DNA of 60,723 bases from Chthonomonadaceae bacterium (GTDB taxonomy: Bacteria > Armatimonadota > Chthonomonadetes > Chthonomonadales > Chthonomonadaceae). The stretch covers positions 1 through 60,723 of the forward strand of contig DAIDKH010000018.1 of NCBI GenBank assembly GCA_027450145.1. Reading direction: 5' to 3'. The notes beneath the pieces were generated by a model, which did not search any database, had not been told where the DNA came from, and was given only the letters and a program-made list of their open reading frames with translations. The translations under genes and the position numbers were made by a program. Each line of letters begins with the position of its first letter. Position 1 is the first letter of the stretch. Shown here one piece after another: positions 42,991 through 51,525 of the stretch.

Positions 42991-44364
42991 TTGCTTAATT
43001 TTCTAAAATTATCTGCTGCACTAATACTTGTGGCATTTGCTGCAGATACCGCTTACCTTGCCGGGCAGAACCTGGGGCATGGAACAGCGCAGCCCCTTGG
43101 CGGTATCTCGCGACTAATCGCCGAACAATCGATGCCTGGCAACATGGGCACCGTAGCTATGGCAGATCCTTCCAGCGCCTCGAAAGTACCGCCCCGCGAG
43201 GTATTTCAGAGCATCATTGAGCGAATACACAAGCGCTACGTGCGTGACTACGGCGGAAATGGCAACCTGAGCAACGGCGCACTTGCGGGGATGGTGGCCG
43301 CGCTCAATGATCCCTATACGTCCTACCTTACGCCGGGCCTGTGTACGACGCGCGAGCAGAGTCTTGCAGGAACCTATCATGGAATTGGCGCGGATCTCGT
43401 CATCACCAGGCAGACAAAAGATGACGTAGACTATGATTACCTTACAGTGCTTGATACCGCACCTGGCGGGCCGGCAGCAAAAGCAGGTCTTGAACCTGGC
43501 GACCACATTACGAACATTGATGGTCACTGGATAATCGCCTATTCAATTCTTGCGGACGTTGCAAGAATTGTGAAGGAGAAGAATAAGGATGCAGCCGCAA
43601 AGCAGGCTGAACTAGATCCTATCGCAAGCCGCTTTCAAGCGGGTTACTCCCTTCCAAAGTCCCTGCGTCTGCTTACAGAAGGAAGCGGCCTAAAGTACAA
43701 GATTACATACACCCGTGTTGGCCAGAAAGTGCCCCAATCAGTTACCTTAACCACTGCTGTTACCACCACCAAACCAGCGGAATTCTCCACGGATGCTGGT
43801 GGATTTACCTATTTGAAGATCCGCCAGTTCAACGGTGCGGTCACGACGATAGTTAACCAGGCAATGCCGCAAATCAAGCACTCTAAGGGATTAATCCTGG
43901 ATCTTCGGAACAATAGCGGCGGTGTTGTCAGCTCCGCGAATTCCGGTATAGATGGTTACAGTGCTGCCCTTCACCTTATTTCGGTTCTGGGCAAAGGCGG
44001 CCACATTGCTACAATTGAAAAGCACGCTGGCAAATTCGTAGGCGTCAACGTATCCACATCGCCTGGCGTTGGTGTGCCTGTCGCAATTCTAATCAACGGC
44101 GGAACTGCAAATCTGGCTGAGATGGTCGCCCAGAACCTGCGCAACAAAATTGACGCTCCTCTAATTGGCGACAAAACGTTTGGTGACTCCATTTTGCAGC
44201 TGTTCGCGCCACTAGATGACGGAGGCGCATTACAAGTCGACACTGCACATATTGCTAACCTGGATGGAAAGCCTATGACCCAGCCAGTGAAGCCAACAGT
44301 CGCTCTGCAGCCGGCGGATGCCAATGGCCCTGCGGCAATTGCCCGCGCTCAATCGCTGCTCTAA
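42991..44364 (+). CDS. S41-family (CtpA-like) protein lacking the catalytic dyad
   Basis: Exported or membrane-anchored protein of 457 aa with N-terminal helix (LNFLKLSAALILVAFAADTA), a PDZ segment (APGGPAAKAGLEPGDHITNI) and an S41 fold with LILDLRNNSGGVV. In active relatives the Ser and Lys lie 25 residues apart in SASASE...TFGKG. Here the same positions read INGGTANLAEM and TFGDSIL: Asn374 replaces Ser and Asp399 replaces Lys. It is therefore probably a pseudoprotease. TTG start with GGAGG 7 nt upstream. Followed after 25 nt by an active paralog. Confidence 0.85.
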   Translation: MLNFLKLSAALILVAFAADTAYLAGQNLGHGTAQPLGGISRLIAEQSMPGNMGTVAMADPSSASKVPPREVFQSIIERIHKRYVRDYGGNGNLSNGALAGMVAALNDPYTSYLTPGLCTTREQSLAGTYHGIGADLVITRQTKDDVDYDYLTVLDTAPGGPAAKAGLEPGDHITNIDGHWIIAYSILADVARIVKEKNKDAAAKQAELDPIASRFQAGYSLPKSLRLLTEGSGLKYKITYTRVGQKVPQSVTLTTAVTTTKPAEFSTDAGGFTYLKIRQFNGAVTTIVNQAMPQIKHSKGLILDLRNNSGGVVSSANSGIDGYSAALHLISVLGKGGHIATIEKHAGKFVGVNVSTSPGVGVPVAILINGGTANLAEMVAQNLRNKIDAPLIGDKTFGDSILQLFAPLDDGGALQVDTAHIANLDGKPMTQPVKPTVALQPADANGPAAIARAQSLL

Positions 44365-44389
44365 TTCGTTTTACGGGAATTTGAATTTC

Positions 44390-45841
44390 ATGACAAACAA
44401 CCCAAAACTATCGCCTTATCGAGCCTTTTATTTACCGGCCGCAATCGGCATCATATCGCTGTCGATGTTAGCAGGTTACATGAGTAGCCGACGGGCCGCA
44501 GCCCAATCAGATAAGCGCGTAAAATCCCAGGTTATGGTGTTCAATCCTGCCAAGACAGCGCAGCCAGTAAGTTACCTTTTACCATCCTCCGGCATGCGTG
44601 ACACTGCGATCAGCCCAACGGATGACTATCGGGTGGGAATGCAGCTGCTAGAACGAAACTACTACGGCGCTCCAATAACGGCATCGAAACAGCGGAGCCT
44701 CACATACAGCGCAATAAGGGGCATGCTGCTTAACCTGCACGACCCATTTACGAGTTTCATGACACCCACGGAATGGAACCAATTTCAAGCGACTACTACG
44801 CGCGGCGATTTCGAGGGAATTGGCATCATGCTGATGAGTAACGGTCCAAACACCGTGGTTGAAGAGCCAATCAAGACCGGTCCCGCGGAAAAAGCCGGGG
44901 TTAAAGCAGGTGACATCATCACCGAAGTGAATAAAGTGCCTGTCACCGGCAAGTCACTGGACGATGTCGTTAAGTTAATCAAGGGCCCCGCGGGCAGCTC
45001 CGTGCATATCACAGTTGTCCGCGGCAAGAAAACGCTGCATTTCGTGCTGATTCGCGCGCTTGTACGCCCGCCCATTGTTCAGTACTGGATGGAAGATCCC
45101 AAATACAAGATTGGGCATATCGTCCTCGATGAGTTTAACGAACAGACGATGACGCAAATGAACCAGGCGTTCGTTGCTTTGCGGAAACAGGGGATGCGGG
45201 CACTGGTACTCGACTTACGTTATAATCCCGGCGGGTTGCTTACCATGGCGATACGCCTGGCCTCCGCATTCGTACCGCGAAACTATGTTCCCTCCTTGCA
45301 TAACAATGCGGTGATCATTCATGACGGCTCGGGAGCCGAGGAAGGCGAGCAACTAATCGGCAACCAAACAGCCTACAAACGGGTTCCGTTAGCTGTTCTG
45401 GTAAATGGCAGCACAGCATCGGCATCTGAGATCGTCTCAGGTGCAATTCATGACTATGGCGTGGGAACCCTTATAGGGGAGCGAACCTTTGGCAAAGGAT
45501 GTGTACAGACACTGTATCCATTGGATGACGGTTCCTGCCTTCGCCTAACCACTGCGCTTTACTACCCGCCCAAGCACTATGACATCAATTACAAACAGGA
45601 CGAGAACCATAACCGTATTCCTGGTACCGGTGGGCTCGTTCCAGCAATTATTGTGAAGCAGTCACCCAAGTGGATCCCGGATGATTTTGAGGACAAGAAG
45701 GACGACACCCAGCTTAAAGCTGCTCTCGCATTCCTTCGCGACCGACTACAGGGCCAATCAGTGCCAGCGTCTATTGCGGCGGTGTCGCACGAATATAGCA
45801 ACCCTAAAGAAATCGCGCTTGCAGCCGAAAAGTCTCATTAG
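44390..45841 (+). CDS. C-terminal processing protease (S41, CtpA-type), catalytic dyad intact
   Basis: Envelope protease of 483 aa anchored by an N-terminal helix (AAIGIISLSMLAGY). The PDZ domain spans about 155-215 (PAEKAGVKAGDIITEVNKV). The peptidase core has VLDLRYNPGGLLTMA and VNGSTASASEIVSGA with catalytic Ser344, and TFGKGCVQ with Lys369, spaced 25 residues apart as in Prc and D1 protease. Likely targets are periplasmic protein C-termini. Same operon as the pseudoprotease upstream and the selenoprotein 41 nt downstream. Confidence 0.94.
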   Translation: MTNNPKLSPYRAFYLPAAIGIISLSMLAGYMSSRRAAAQSDKRVKSQVMVFNPAKTAQPVSYLLPSSGMRDTAISPTDDYRVGMQLLERNYYGAPITASKQRSLTYSAIRGMLLNLHDPFTSFMTPTEWNQFQATTTRGDFEGIGIMLMSNGPNTVVEEPIKTGPAEKAGVKAGDIITEVNKVPVTGKSLDDVVKLIKGPAGSSVHITVVRGKKTLHFVLIRALVRPPIVQYWMEDPKYKIGHIVLDEFNEQTMTQMNQAFVALRKQGMRALVLDLRYNPGGLLTMAIRLASAFVPRNYVPSLHNNAVIIHDGSGAEEGEQLIGNQTAYKRVPLAVLVNGSTASASEIVSGAIHDYGVGTLIGERTFGKGCVQTLYPLDDGSCLRLTTALYYPPKHYDINYKQDENHNRIPGTGGLVPAIIVKQSPKWIPDDFEDKKDDTQLKAALAFLRDRLQGQSVPASIAAVSHEYSNPKEIALAAEKSH

Positions 45842-45882
45842 ATGTTAAGCACCGAAGGCGTTTCGATGGAACATGGTACACA

Positions 45883-46443
45883 ATGCGAAAAATAATTCCG
45901 ATCCTGGGAAGTGTGACGATCGCAGCAGCATTGGTGGCCAGGTTCATAGCTCCTAGTGCCGTTACGCAAACGCACAAAAGCGCGCCTCCACCCCCAGCGG
46001 CAATATACAGGTACGCGTTTCCAGACAGCAACAACCATCTAATTCACCTAAGCGATTTCAAGAACAAAATACTAGTCGTATGCTTTTACGGCTTCTATTG
46101 AGGAACCTGCAATGAGGAGGCTCCTCATGTTGAAAAGAGTATATGGCAGAGATATCGCAAAGATGGTGTACAGGTGGTCGGTATCTCCGTGCCAGAGGGA
46201 GCTTCCATGCCGCTGTCGCAGCTTCGAAAATTTGCCGATAAGCATGGTGTCACGTACCCGTTAATCAGCGACCCCCAGGGTGTGAGTGCACAAAAATATG
46301 GGGTGGAGGCCATACCCGAAACCTTTGTGTTCAACAAACAGGGCAAGGTAATTGGATCGTCCTGGAAATGGGATAAGATCGCTTCTATTGTCAAGGCAAT
46401 GGTAACCAAAGATTCGCATCTACAGCACACGCAGAAGCTGTAA
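45883..46443 (+). CDS. Thioredoxin-fold redoxin with in-frame UGA: probable selenoprotein (UxxC)
   Basis: Reads as 186 aa if TGA at 46099-46101 is selenocysteine. N-terminal helix (IIPILGSVTIAAALVARFIA) anchors it to the membrane; the TlpA/Bcp-like domain follows. The UGA falls exactly on the first redox cysteine: FYGFYUGTCNEEAP (Sec73, Cys76), compared with the WCxxC of TlpA relatives. Both sides of the UGA are in frame, with the fold complete: ISDPQGVSAQKYGV and the cis-Pro IPETFVFN (Pro145). A hairpin lies 17 nt after the UGA. Expected role: thiol-disulfide or peroxide reduction at the envelope face. A plain nonsense mutation is the alternative, but no other damage is seen. The start is uncertain since the ribosome site is weak. 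Last gene of the S41 operon. Confidence 0.82.
46102..46128 (+). promoter_or_regulatory. Candidate bacterial SECIS element
   Basis: Right after the UGA, ATGAGGA / TCCTCAT (46112-46118, 46122-46128) forms a perfect 7-bp stem with loop GGC. The loop begins 17 nt after the UGA, inside the 16-37 nt range accepted for bacterial SECIS, and starts with G's as in the fdhF loop. It lies within the coding sequence. Confidence 0.7.
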
Positions 46444-46475
46444 TAAGCTGGATATCTAACCTACGCTCTACTCAC

Positions 46476-46509
46476 CTTAACCAGCCTAATTGGCTGGTTA
46501 AGCTTTTTT
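46476..46509 (+). terminator. Intrinsic terminator of the S41/selenoprotein operon
   Basis: Stem CTTAACCAGCC / GGCTGGTTAAG with loop TAATT, followed by CTTTTTT. A textbook Rho-independent terminator 33 bp after the selenoprotein stop. Confidence 0.93.
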
Positions 46510-46527
46510 GTTATTCCCCTGTGATGA

Positions 46528-47817
46528 CTACAACTCTACAGCTGCAAGAGAACCTTCCAATTCTATCGCCACTGCTCGACGTGCTTCGTTCCGTCTGGCC
46601 GCAATATGCAGTAACAACGCAACCACAACCATACCGGTACCAACAGCACAAACACCCGTCCAGCCGGCCAGGCTCCATCCCATCACGCCTAGGTAGGCGC
46701 CGATGCTTCCTCCAGCCGAATAAGCTGCGCGATAGACAGTGTAGAGCCGGCTCTGTGCGTGTGCGTTGAGGCCAGTCACCATAGTTTGATTACTAATCGT
46801 TGCAGATTGTGCGGCCATATCAAGGAGCAGCACGCCCGCAATCAGGCCCAGCAAATGAGTACCAAACAGCCATAACAAGAGGTACGCGAACACCATTGCA
46901 CCGGTCGCTACTGCCACGGTAACATGTGGACTTATACGGTCCGCAAGCTTTCCAACTCGTGGAGCAATGATCGCGCCTCCCGCCGCTACCAGACCAAACA
47001 TACCTGCAGCCGCGGGGCCATACCGGTATGCAGGACTGGCTACCAGAAAAACGAGGGTCGCCCAGAAGGCCGAGAGTGCACCGTACAACAACATTCCATT
47101 CAACGTGGATTCACGCAAAACCGGCTCAGTCTTGATAAACCCGATCATCGACCGAATGAGACTGCCATAGCCCATGGATGCCGGAGGCTGATTCTTGGGC
47201 AGCATAAAGCGCAAGCAGGCTGCAAGCACAACCATCAACATGGCGGCGGTACCGTAAACGCAGCGCCAACCAAACAGTTCACCCACAGCGCCGCTTAGCG
47301 TTCGCGACAGCAGAATTCCCACAAGCATTGCCCCGACGATAGCCCCTACCGTTTCACCACGCTGCTGCTCCCCCGCTAAGGAGACCGCGAAGGGTAGAAC
47401 CAATGTTGAAATTACACTAGTAAACCCTATGGCCATGCTTGCCAAACCAAGAACAGTTATGTTGCTAGCGAATGCTGCCACAGCAAGCGAAACAGTTACA
47501 AGCGCCAACATGATGAGTATCAGCCTGCGGCGCTCAAGAATGTCGCCCAAGGGCGCAAGAAAAAACACAGAAACTGCGAAACCAATCTGCGTGTATACGG
47601 CCAGTGAGCCGGCCGCTGCCATCGTGGTATGAAGCGACCGCTGTATTTGGCCCAACAGCGGCTGGCAATAATACAAATTCGCAATGCCTAACCCGCATGC
47701 AGCTGCCATAACTACAAGCTGCGTTCGATTCAGGCCCGGTGCGGATGTGCAGGTCCCGCTAATATCTCTAATGCCTGTACTTCCAGCGGAACGAGAGTGT
47801 ATCAATTCGGCATTCAT
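46528..47817 (-). CDS. MFS drug/metabolite exporter
   Basis: Twelve-helix major facilitator of 429 aa of the drug:H+ antiporter type. After helix 1 (LVVMAAACGLGIANLYYCQP, a YwfA/arabinose-exporter-like start), the loop FFLAPLGDILERRRLILIM carries the family motif. About half of the C-terminal region is Gly/Ala-rich helices. AGGTAGGGG lies about 8 nt before the ATG. Convergent with the selenoprotein operon terminator. The substrate is unknown. Confidence 0.87.
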   Translation of the reverse strand: MNAELIHSRSAGSTGIRDISGTCTSAPGLNRTQLVVMAAACGLGIANLYYCQPLLGQIQRSLHTTMAAAGSLAVYTQIGFAVSVFFLAPLGDILERRRLILIMLALVTVSLAVAAFASNITVLGLASMAIGFTSVISTLVLPFAVSLAGEQQRGETVGAIVGAMLVGILLSRTLSGAVGELFGWRCVYGTAAMLMVVLAACLRFMLPKNQPPASMGYGSLIRSMIGFIKTEPVLRESTLNGMLLYGALSAFWATLVFLVASPAYRYGPAAAGMFGLVAAGGAIIAPRVGKLADRISPHVTVAVATGAMVFAYLLLWLFGTHLLGLIAGVLLLDMAAQSATISNQTMVTGLNAHAQSRLYTVYRAAYSAGGSIGAYLGVMGWSLAGWTGVCAVGTGMVVVALLLHIAARRNEARRAVAIELEGSLAAVEL

Positions 47818-47990
47818 CTTTAATTGCCCCTACCTAGGCAGATATTCAATCTCCGTCAATTCTGCCATTAATTCAACGTCTTAATTGTAGTCCCATTTAA
47901 CTGATATGTCCAATTGGAATTTTATTAGCAATTAATCTGTTTTACATATTAATCACAGTTTTACATGGGATGACGTTTCATCTAAAACAA

Positions 47991-48035
47991 AATCCAGTCC
48001 GACGGGCCCGCGGACGGGGCCAATCGGACTGGATT
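47991..48035 (-). terminator. Intrinsic terminator for the DinB-like gene
   Basis: Perfect 12-bp inverted repeat AATCCAGTCCGA / TCGGACTGGATT, with an inner GGCCC / GGGCC hairpin. On the minus strand it is followed by TTTTGTTTT, so it terminates the gene at 48189-48656. A second GC-rich hairpin, with CCCC-CTG / CAG-GGGG arms, lies at about 48073-48104. Confidence 0.75.
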
Positions 48036-48188
48036 GGATAATCACGACTAATACATCACTGTTTTTACACGGGCCTGTCCCCCGCTGCACAAGCAGGGGC
48101 CCAAGTTTTGCACTTCGCAAATACTGGCAAATTCCACCCTTTGCGTCAATGAGGCATCATGGCAGCTTGGTTGACAGTTCGATGGGCG

Positions 48189-48656
48189 TCATTCGGCCGT
48201 ATAGTAATCCCATGAAGTATCGGATGCCTGTCGCAAGAAGGAGATCTGCCCGTTATGGTAGCCGTATTCCGCGGCCATATTAAACAGCGCTGCCAGTACC
48301 GGTCGTTCTGATCCAAATAGCTGTACTGGCGTATCGAGAGGTTTCGACTCATAGTTATGTCTGTAGTGATTCTCAAAGTTGACTAGCGATGCATCCAGCA
48401 GATCTAGCAATTTCTCTGGGCTAGCCTGTCGCTCTTCCTCACTCACCAGGGCATCCCACTGGAAATTCATGGGGTCGTCCATCTTAACGATTGCGGAGCG
48501 GTCGACGATGAGCAGATGTATAAGAGTTGTACGGATAGTGTTGAGTTGCTTGTAGGGCTGGTAGTCCCACTGGGCATCATGCAGGTCGTTCGTAAGTCGG
48601 CGCAGTTCTGTTCGCTGCGCACGTAGCTGGGCCAATGCGAGTTCAAATATCGACAT
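48189..48656 (-). CDS. DinB/YfiT-like metal-binding four-helix protein
   Basis: Protein of 155 aa with a DinB-like four-helix-bundle pattern. Helix 2 has RTTLIHLLIVDRSAI, where His begins the usual HxxxxD-type metal site, and helix 4 has EYGYHNGQISFLRQAS, the typical HxxQ/H signature. Many relatives are thiol-S-transferases (bacillithiol, mycothiol) or of unknown role. GGGAGAAAGAGA lies just before the ATG. Confidence 0.72.
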   Translation of the reverse strand: MSIFELALAQLRAQRTELRRLTNDLHDAQWDYQPYKQLNTIRTTLIHLLIVDRSAIVKMDDPMNFQWDALVSEEERQASPEKLLDLLDASLVNFENHYRHNYESKPLDTPVQLFGSERPVLAALFNMAAEYGYHNGQISFLRQASDTSWDYYTAE

Positions 48657-48960
48657 AGATCTCTTTCTCCCTCTAAATTACCCGAACTGTGAAGCACCAC
48701 AATTGAGGTACAACGCCATTATACAACAAATAATACATATTTATCACTATTTTTGTCTACTTTTTTAATTTGCCCCATATTACACAGGAACCAGACGAAG
48801 TCGTTTTATCGGGACCGCACTGATGAAATGCACAGAATTAACCGTAGTCTTGCCGGCTCAGTCATAAAACCGTTCCAGTGAAATCTACATTGGAATTGGA
48901 TGACCGCTGATCAATTTTGCAGGGCGTACGTTACAGATGACGAATAAGTTTCCACTTTGG
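48657..48960. other. Intergenic region before the cassette array
   Basis: About 300 bp between the divergent DinB-like gene and the first cassette promoter. It is AT-rich (for example a TTATACAACAAATAATACATA-like stretch around 48720-48740) and holds no convincing ORF. It probably contains the DinB-like promoter. Confidence 0.35.
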
Positions 48961-49027
48961 TGTGAATTAATTCACACCAAAGTTGCGGAATATTTCACAT
49001 CGTCGATTCGTTTAATTGCAATATAAT
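48961..49027 (+). promoter_or_regulatory. Cassette A promoter with CRP-type sites
   Basis: Perfect CRP-type dyad TGTGAATTAATTCACA (48961-48976), then a half-degenerate site TGCGGAATATTTCACA (48984-48999) 23 bp away, then TATAAT (49022-49027). The centre of the second site is 30.5 bp before the -10, so it sits near -42, a class II position; no good -35 hexamer is present. Confidence 0.75.
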
Positions 49028-49071
49028 AGAAATGTGTTGACGAGGTGCGCAGCAACTGGCCAGGCCGCCAG

Positions 49072-49098
49072 TCCTCTGCGTCCTCTGCGTCCTCTTGG
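49072..49098 (+). repeat. 9-bp leader repeat, cassette A (2 units plus partial)
   Basis: TCCTCTGCG twice (49072-49080, 49081-49089), then TCCTCTTGG (49090-49098), in the untranslated leader. Just downstream, ATGs at 49103, 49113 and 49132 fall in three different frames; the third starts the secreted protein, with AGGA 10 nt upstream. Confidence 0.85.
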
Positions 49099-49131
49099 AA
49101 GGATGACAGATTATGAAAGGATCTTACTGCT

Positions 49132-49599
49132 ATGCAGAGTTTGCATATCACCCGAGTGAGAGCAACATTCGCCCATTGTGCTATTCCGGCACTTGTCGCC
49201 CTCTTCGCTGTCCTGCTGTTCGTTTCCCCCCGCACCGCTAAAGCACAGAGCGGTAGTTGGATGTGGACGAGCCAATCCCCTAATACGCTCACCTACAGCA
49301 GATATTGGAAGCAGAAAATCTTCAACGTGGGTAACAGCAACTACTCACTAACCGAGTCGGCCAGCGGCGTAACTCAGTACATCTACGCGCTGTGGGCGAT
49401 AGATTACAACACAGGTGCTTCCTTTGGTTACCAGGAATCCGGGCAGGGAATGAATGCAATTCACACCTTTACGCTCGTTAACGAGGCTCCCGGCCTTTAC
49501 TACTGGACCGCCGCCCTTTCAGATGATGCTGCGCCGCTCACTGTCGTTCCTAATTACCAGGAACCTTGGGGACCTTTCGGGAATGTTAACGGGCCGTAG
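49132..49599 (+). CDS. Small exported cassette protein (type S), cassette A
   Basis: Secreted protein of 155 aa, family not recognised. Signal peptide: VRATFAHCAIPALVALFAVL, with cleavage near TAKAQ (residue about 38). The mature part is beta-rich and Trp/Tyr-rich, with the core AIHTFTLVNEAPGLYYW. All four small cassette proteins share the AIHxFTxVN core, suggesting one beta-sandwich fold. The start is set by AAAGGA 10 nt upstream and by the signal peptide. First gene of the four-gene cassette A. Confidence 0.8.
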   Translation: MQSLHITRVRATFAHCAIPALVALFAVLLFVSPRTAKAQSGSWMWTSQSPNTLTYSRYWKQKIFNVGNSNYSLTESASGVTQYIYALWAIDYNTGASFGYQESGQGMNAIHTFTLVNEAPGLYYWTAALSDDAAPLTVVPNYQEPWGPFGNVNGP

Positions 49600-49668
49600 A
49601 TAGCATGTGAAAGAAGCGCTGGGGTTACTTACTAGGCCGCAGCGCTTCAACACTCGAGGAATAGAGCG

Positions 49669-50607
49669 GTGACGAAAGTGAAATGGCATCATGTCGTACC
49701 TATAGTGACTGTTGCGATGGCAGCCTGCCATGCATCTGCCGCAGGCCCGAACGCGGCCCACACTTCTAAGCCTAAGATAGTGGCCACCTCTTGGGAGGAG
49801 GAAGCGGTCACCTCGGGGGTCCATAATTCAAAACAAATCACATTTTTTACTAAACCAAACGGCCCGATTGCTTTAGGGTTCGTAGTTAGCGACAAATTCC
49901 ACCTATTCGGATTCAGACCATCTAACGAAGGAGTACATTGGGTCTACATTGAGCCCGGTGTGGTTGCACCATCATATCCAGACATCAAGAAGAGGGTACG
50001 ATACCTCGTCAAAAAGTACGGTCTCAGGACAGTTGAGCGGAAGGCGCACTGGCCGGTAGGAACGCCCGGATTCGTTGCTGCAGACGGCAAACAGGATTTG
50101 CCGCCGCGTTATTATGCAGGTAAAACTGTACATTCGATCTCCGGCCTTAAACTTCTAGCGAAGACAACGTTTCGCGGACATAAATGTGAGGTGTATGGCG
50201 CCAGGCCAGTTTCTAGAGGTGTCCAGGGCACCACGCAACAAATATTTTATTGGGATCCAAATTCGGGGTTTATATGGAGGGCTGTTTATCTGCGAATCCC
50301 GACGCCTGGCGGCATCGTGCCACCATCTAAAACATCCGTGAATATTGAATTCATAAAGCAAATCCACCGAATTCCACGGCAATGCCTACGGTTTCCACCA
50401 GGCACCAAATACATATTGCCTACCTGCATGGGCCATATTACCCCACCGCCAGGCGCCGCACGGTTAAATCTTCCGAAGTATTCCGCCTTCCTCGGGTACT
50501 CCGTCGAGGCTCGTACAAAATCTACTGAGACCGCTCCCCACCGCAGTACCTTAACGCCGCCGACAGGCAAGACCTTAGGCAATGGAAATATAAGGATTAA
50601 ACGTTAA
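49669..50607 (+). CDS. Exported LolA/RseB-like cassette protein (type P1), cassette A
   Basis: Secreted protein of 312 aa; no exact family recognised. GTG start, GAGGA 9 nt upstream. Signal peptide (VVPIVTVAMAACHASAAG; the Cys could also be a lipobox). Layout: a WEEEAV-type strand near residue 40, the AHWPVGTPGF loop, GHKCEVY, YWDPNSGFIWRAVYL, then RIPRQCLRFPPGTKYILPTC and a glycine-rich end. The pattern C...D...IWR...RFPxGT recalls LolA/RseB-like periplasmic proteins. Its closest relative is the next gene, and both share an almost identical 36-nt segment. Confidence 0.7.
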   Translation: MTKVKWHHVVPIVTVAMAACHASAAGPNAAHTSKPKIVATSWEEEAVTSGVHNSKQITFFTKPNGPIALGFVVSDKFHLFGFRPSNEGVHWVYIEPGVVAPSYPDIKKRVRYLVKKYGLRTVERKAHWPVGTPGFVAADGKQDLPPRYYAGKTVHSISGLKLLAKTTFRGHKCEVYGARPVSRGVQGTTQQIFYWDPNSGFIWRAVYLRIPTPGGIVPPSKTSVNIEFIKQIHRIPRQCLRFPPGTKYILPTCMGHITPPPGAARLNLPKYSAFLGYSVEARTKSTETAPHRSTLTPPTGKTLGNGNIRIKR

Positions 50608-50661
50608 CCTCATTCAATACCCGACTCTGCGGATATCAAACCGGTCAATGGAGGCGTTTCA

Positions 50662-51525
50662 ATGTCTAAGCCCTTTATAGGATTCGCTACTTACTTGATG
50701 TTCGTTGCTTCAGCTCTGCCCCTCGACGCTGCCGCGGGCTTAAAGGTGACCCACACTAGTAAGCCCAAGGTGGTGACGACCTATTGGGAAGAGGCCATCG
50801 TTGTGCCCGGAGCGCTCAATCTGGATATCGTCACCTATTACACCAAACCAGGTGGACTAGAAACCACAGGAGGGATTGTACGCGGTAAATTCCGACTACT
50901 GGATTACAGGGCAGCAACAGAAAGTCCTTTATGGAGCTTCGCACAACCTGGCGTGCCGCGCGGTACGCTGACCATCGATTGGAGCAATATTTATCGCGCC
51001 ACGCAACAACTTGTGCGAAAAATAGGGTTGGCAGCCGTGGAGAGGAAGGCTGGCTGGCCCGTTGGAAGACCGGGGTTTGTGGAGGCCAGGACCCGTCCGC
51101 AACCACCGCAGATTAATGGCGTTGGTGAGTACATGCGCTCGATGAAGGGCTTAACAGCGAAAAAAGACGTGTTCTTCCACGGGCATAAATGTGAGGTCTT
51201 AATGAGCAGCCATGCCGCCCATCTGGATCGCCATCGAAAGACAATCTACTATGTGGACACAAAAACGCACTTTATATGGAGAGAAGATGACCTCTACAGC
51301 CCGCCGCCCGGCACAATTCAACCGCCCAGCAGGTCGACCGCATACGTGGCTTTCAACCGCCAGGTCACTCGTATACCTGCCAAATTCCTGCGGTTTCCCC
51401 CAGGAACCAAATACATATTGCCTACCTGCATGGGCCATATTGCCACTCCGCCAGGCGCCGTACGCTTAATCCTTCCAAAGGATTCCGCGTTTTTCGGGTA
51501 CTCCATCAAGATTCGCATCAAATGA
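50662..51525 (+). CDS. Exported LolA/RseB-like cassette protein (type P2), cassette A
   Basis: Secreted protein of 287 aa, a tandem paralog of the preceding gene. Signal peptide to about ALPLDAAAG; GGAGG lies 8 nt before the ATG. Shared landmarks: TSKPKVVTTYWEEA, AGWPVGRPGF, FHGHKCEV, YYVDTKTHFIWREDDL and RIPAKFLRFPPGTKYILPTC. The two genes share the DNA stretch around 50405-50440 and 51407-51442 (ACCAAATACATATTGCC onward) without mismatch. Duplicated only in cassette A. Confidence 0.7.
   Translation: MSKPFIGFATYLMFVASALPLDAAAGLKVTHTSKPKVVTTYWEEAIVVPGALNLDIVTYYTKPGGLETTGGIVRGKFRLLDYRAATESPLWSFAQPGVPRGTLTIDWSNIYRATQQLVRKIGLAAVERKAGWPVGRPGFVEARTRPQPPQINGVGEYMRSMKGLTAKKDVFFHGHKCEVLMSSHAAHLDRHRKTIYYVDTKTHFIWREDDLYSPPPGTIQPPSRSTAYVAFNRQVTRIPAKFLRFPPGTKYILPTCMGHIATPPGAVRLILPKDSAFFGYSIKIRIK

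Noticed and set aside
49072-49098. CRISPR-like interpretation of the short repeats.
   Set aside because: Units are 9 bp and directly adjacent, with no spacers and no cas genes.
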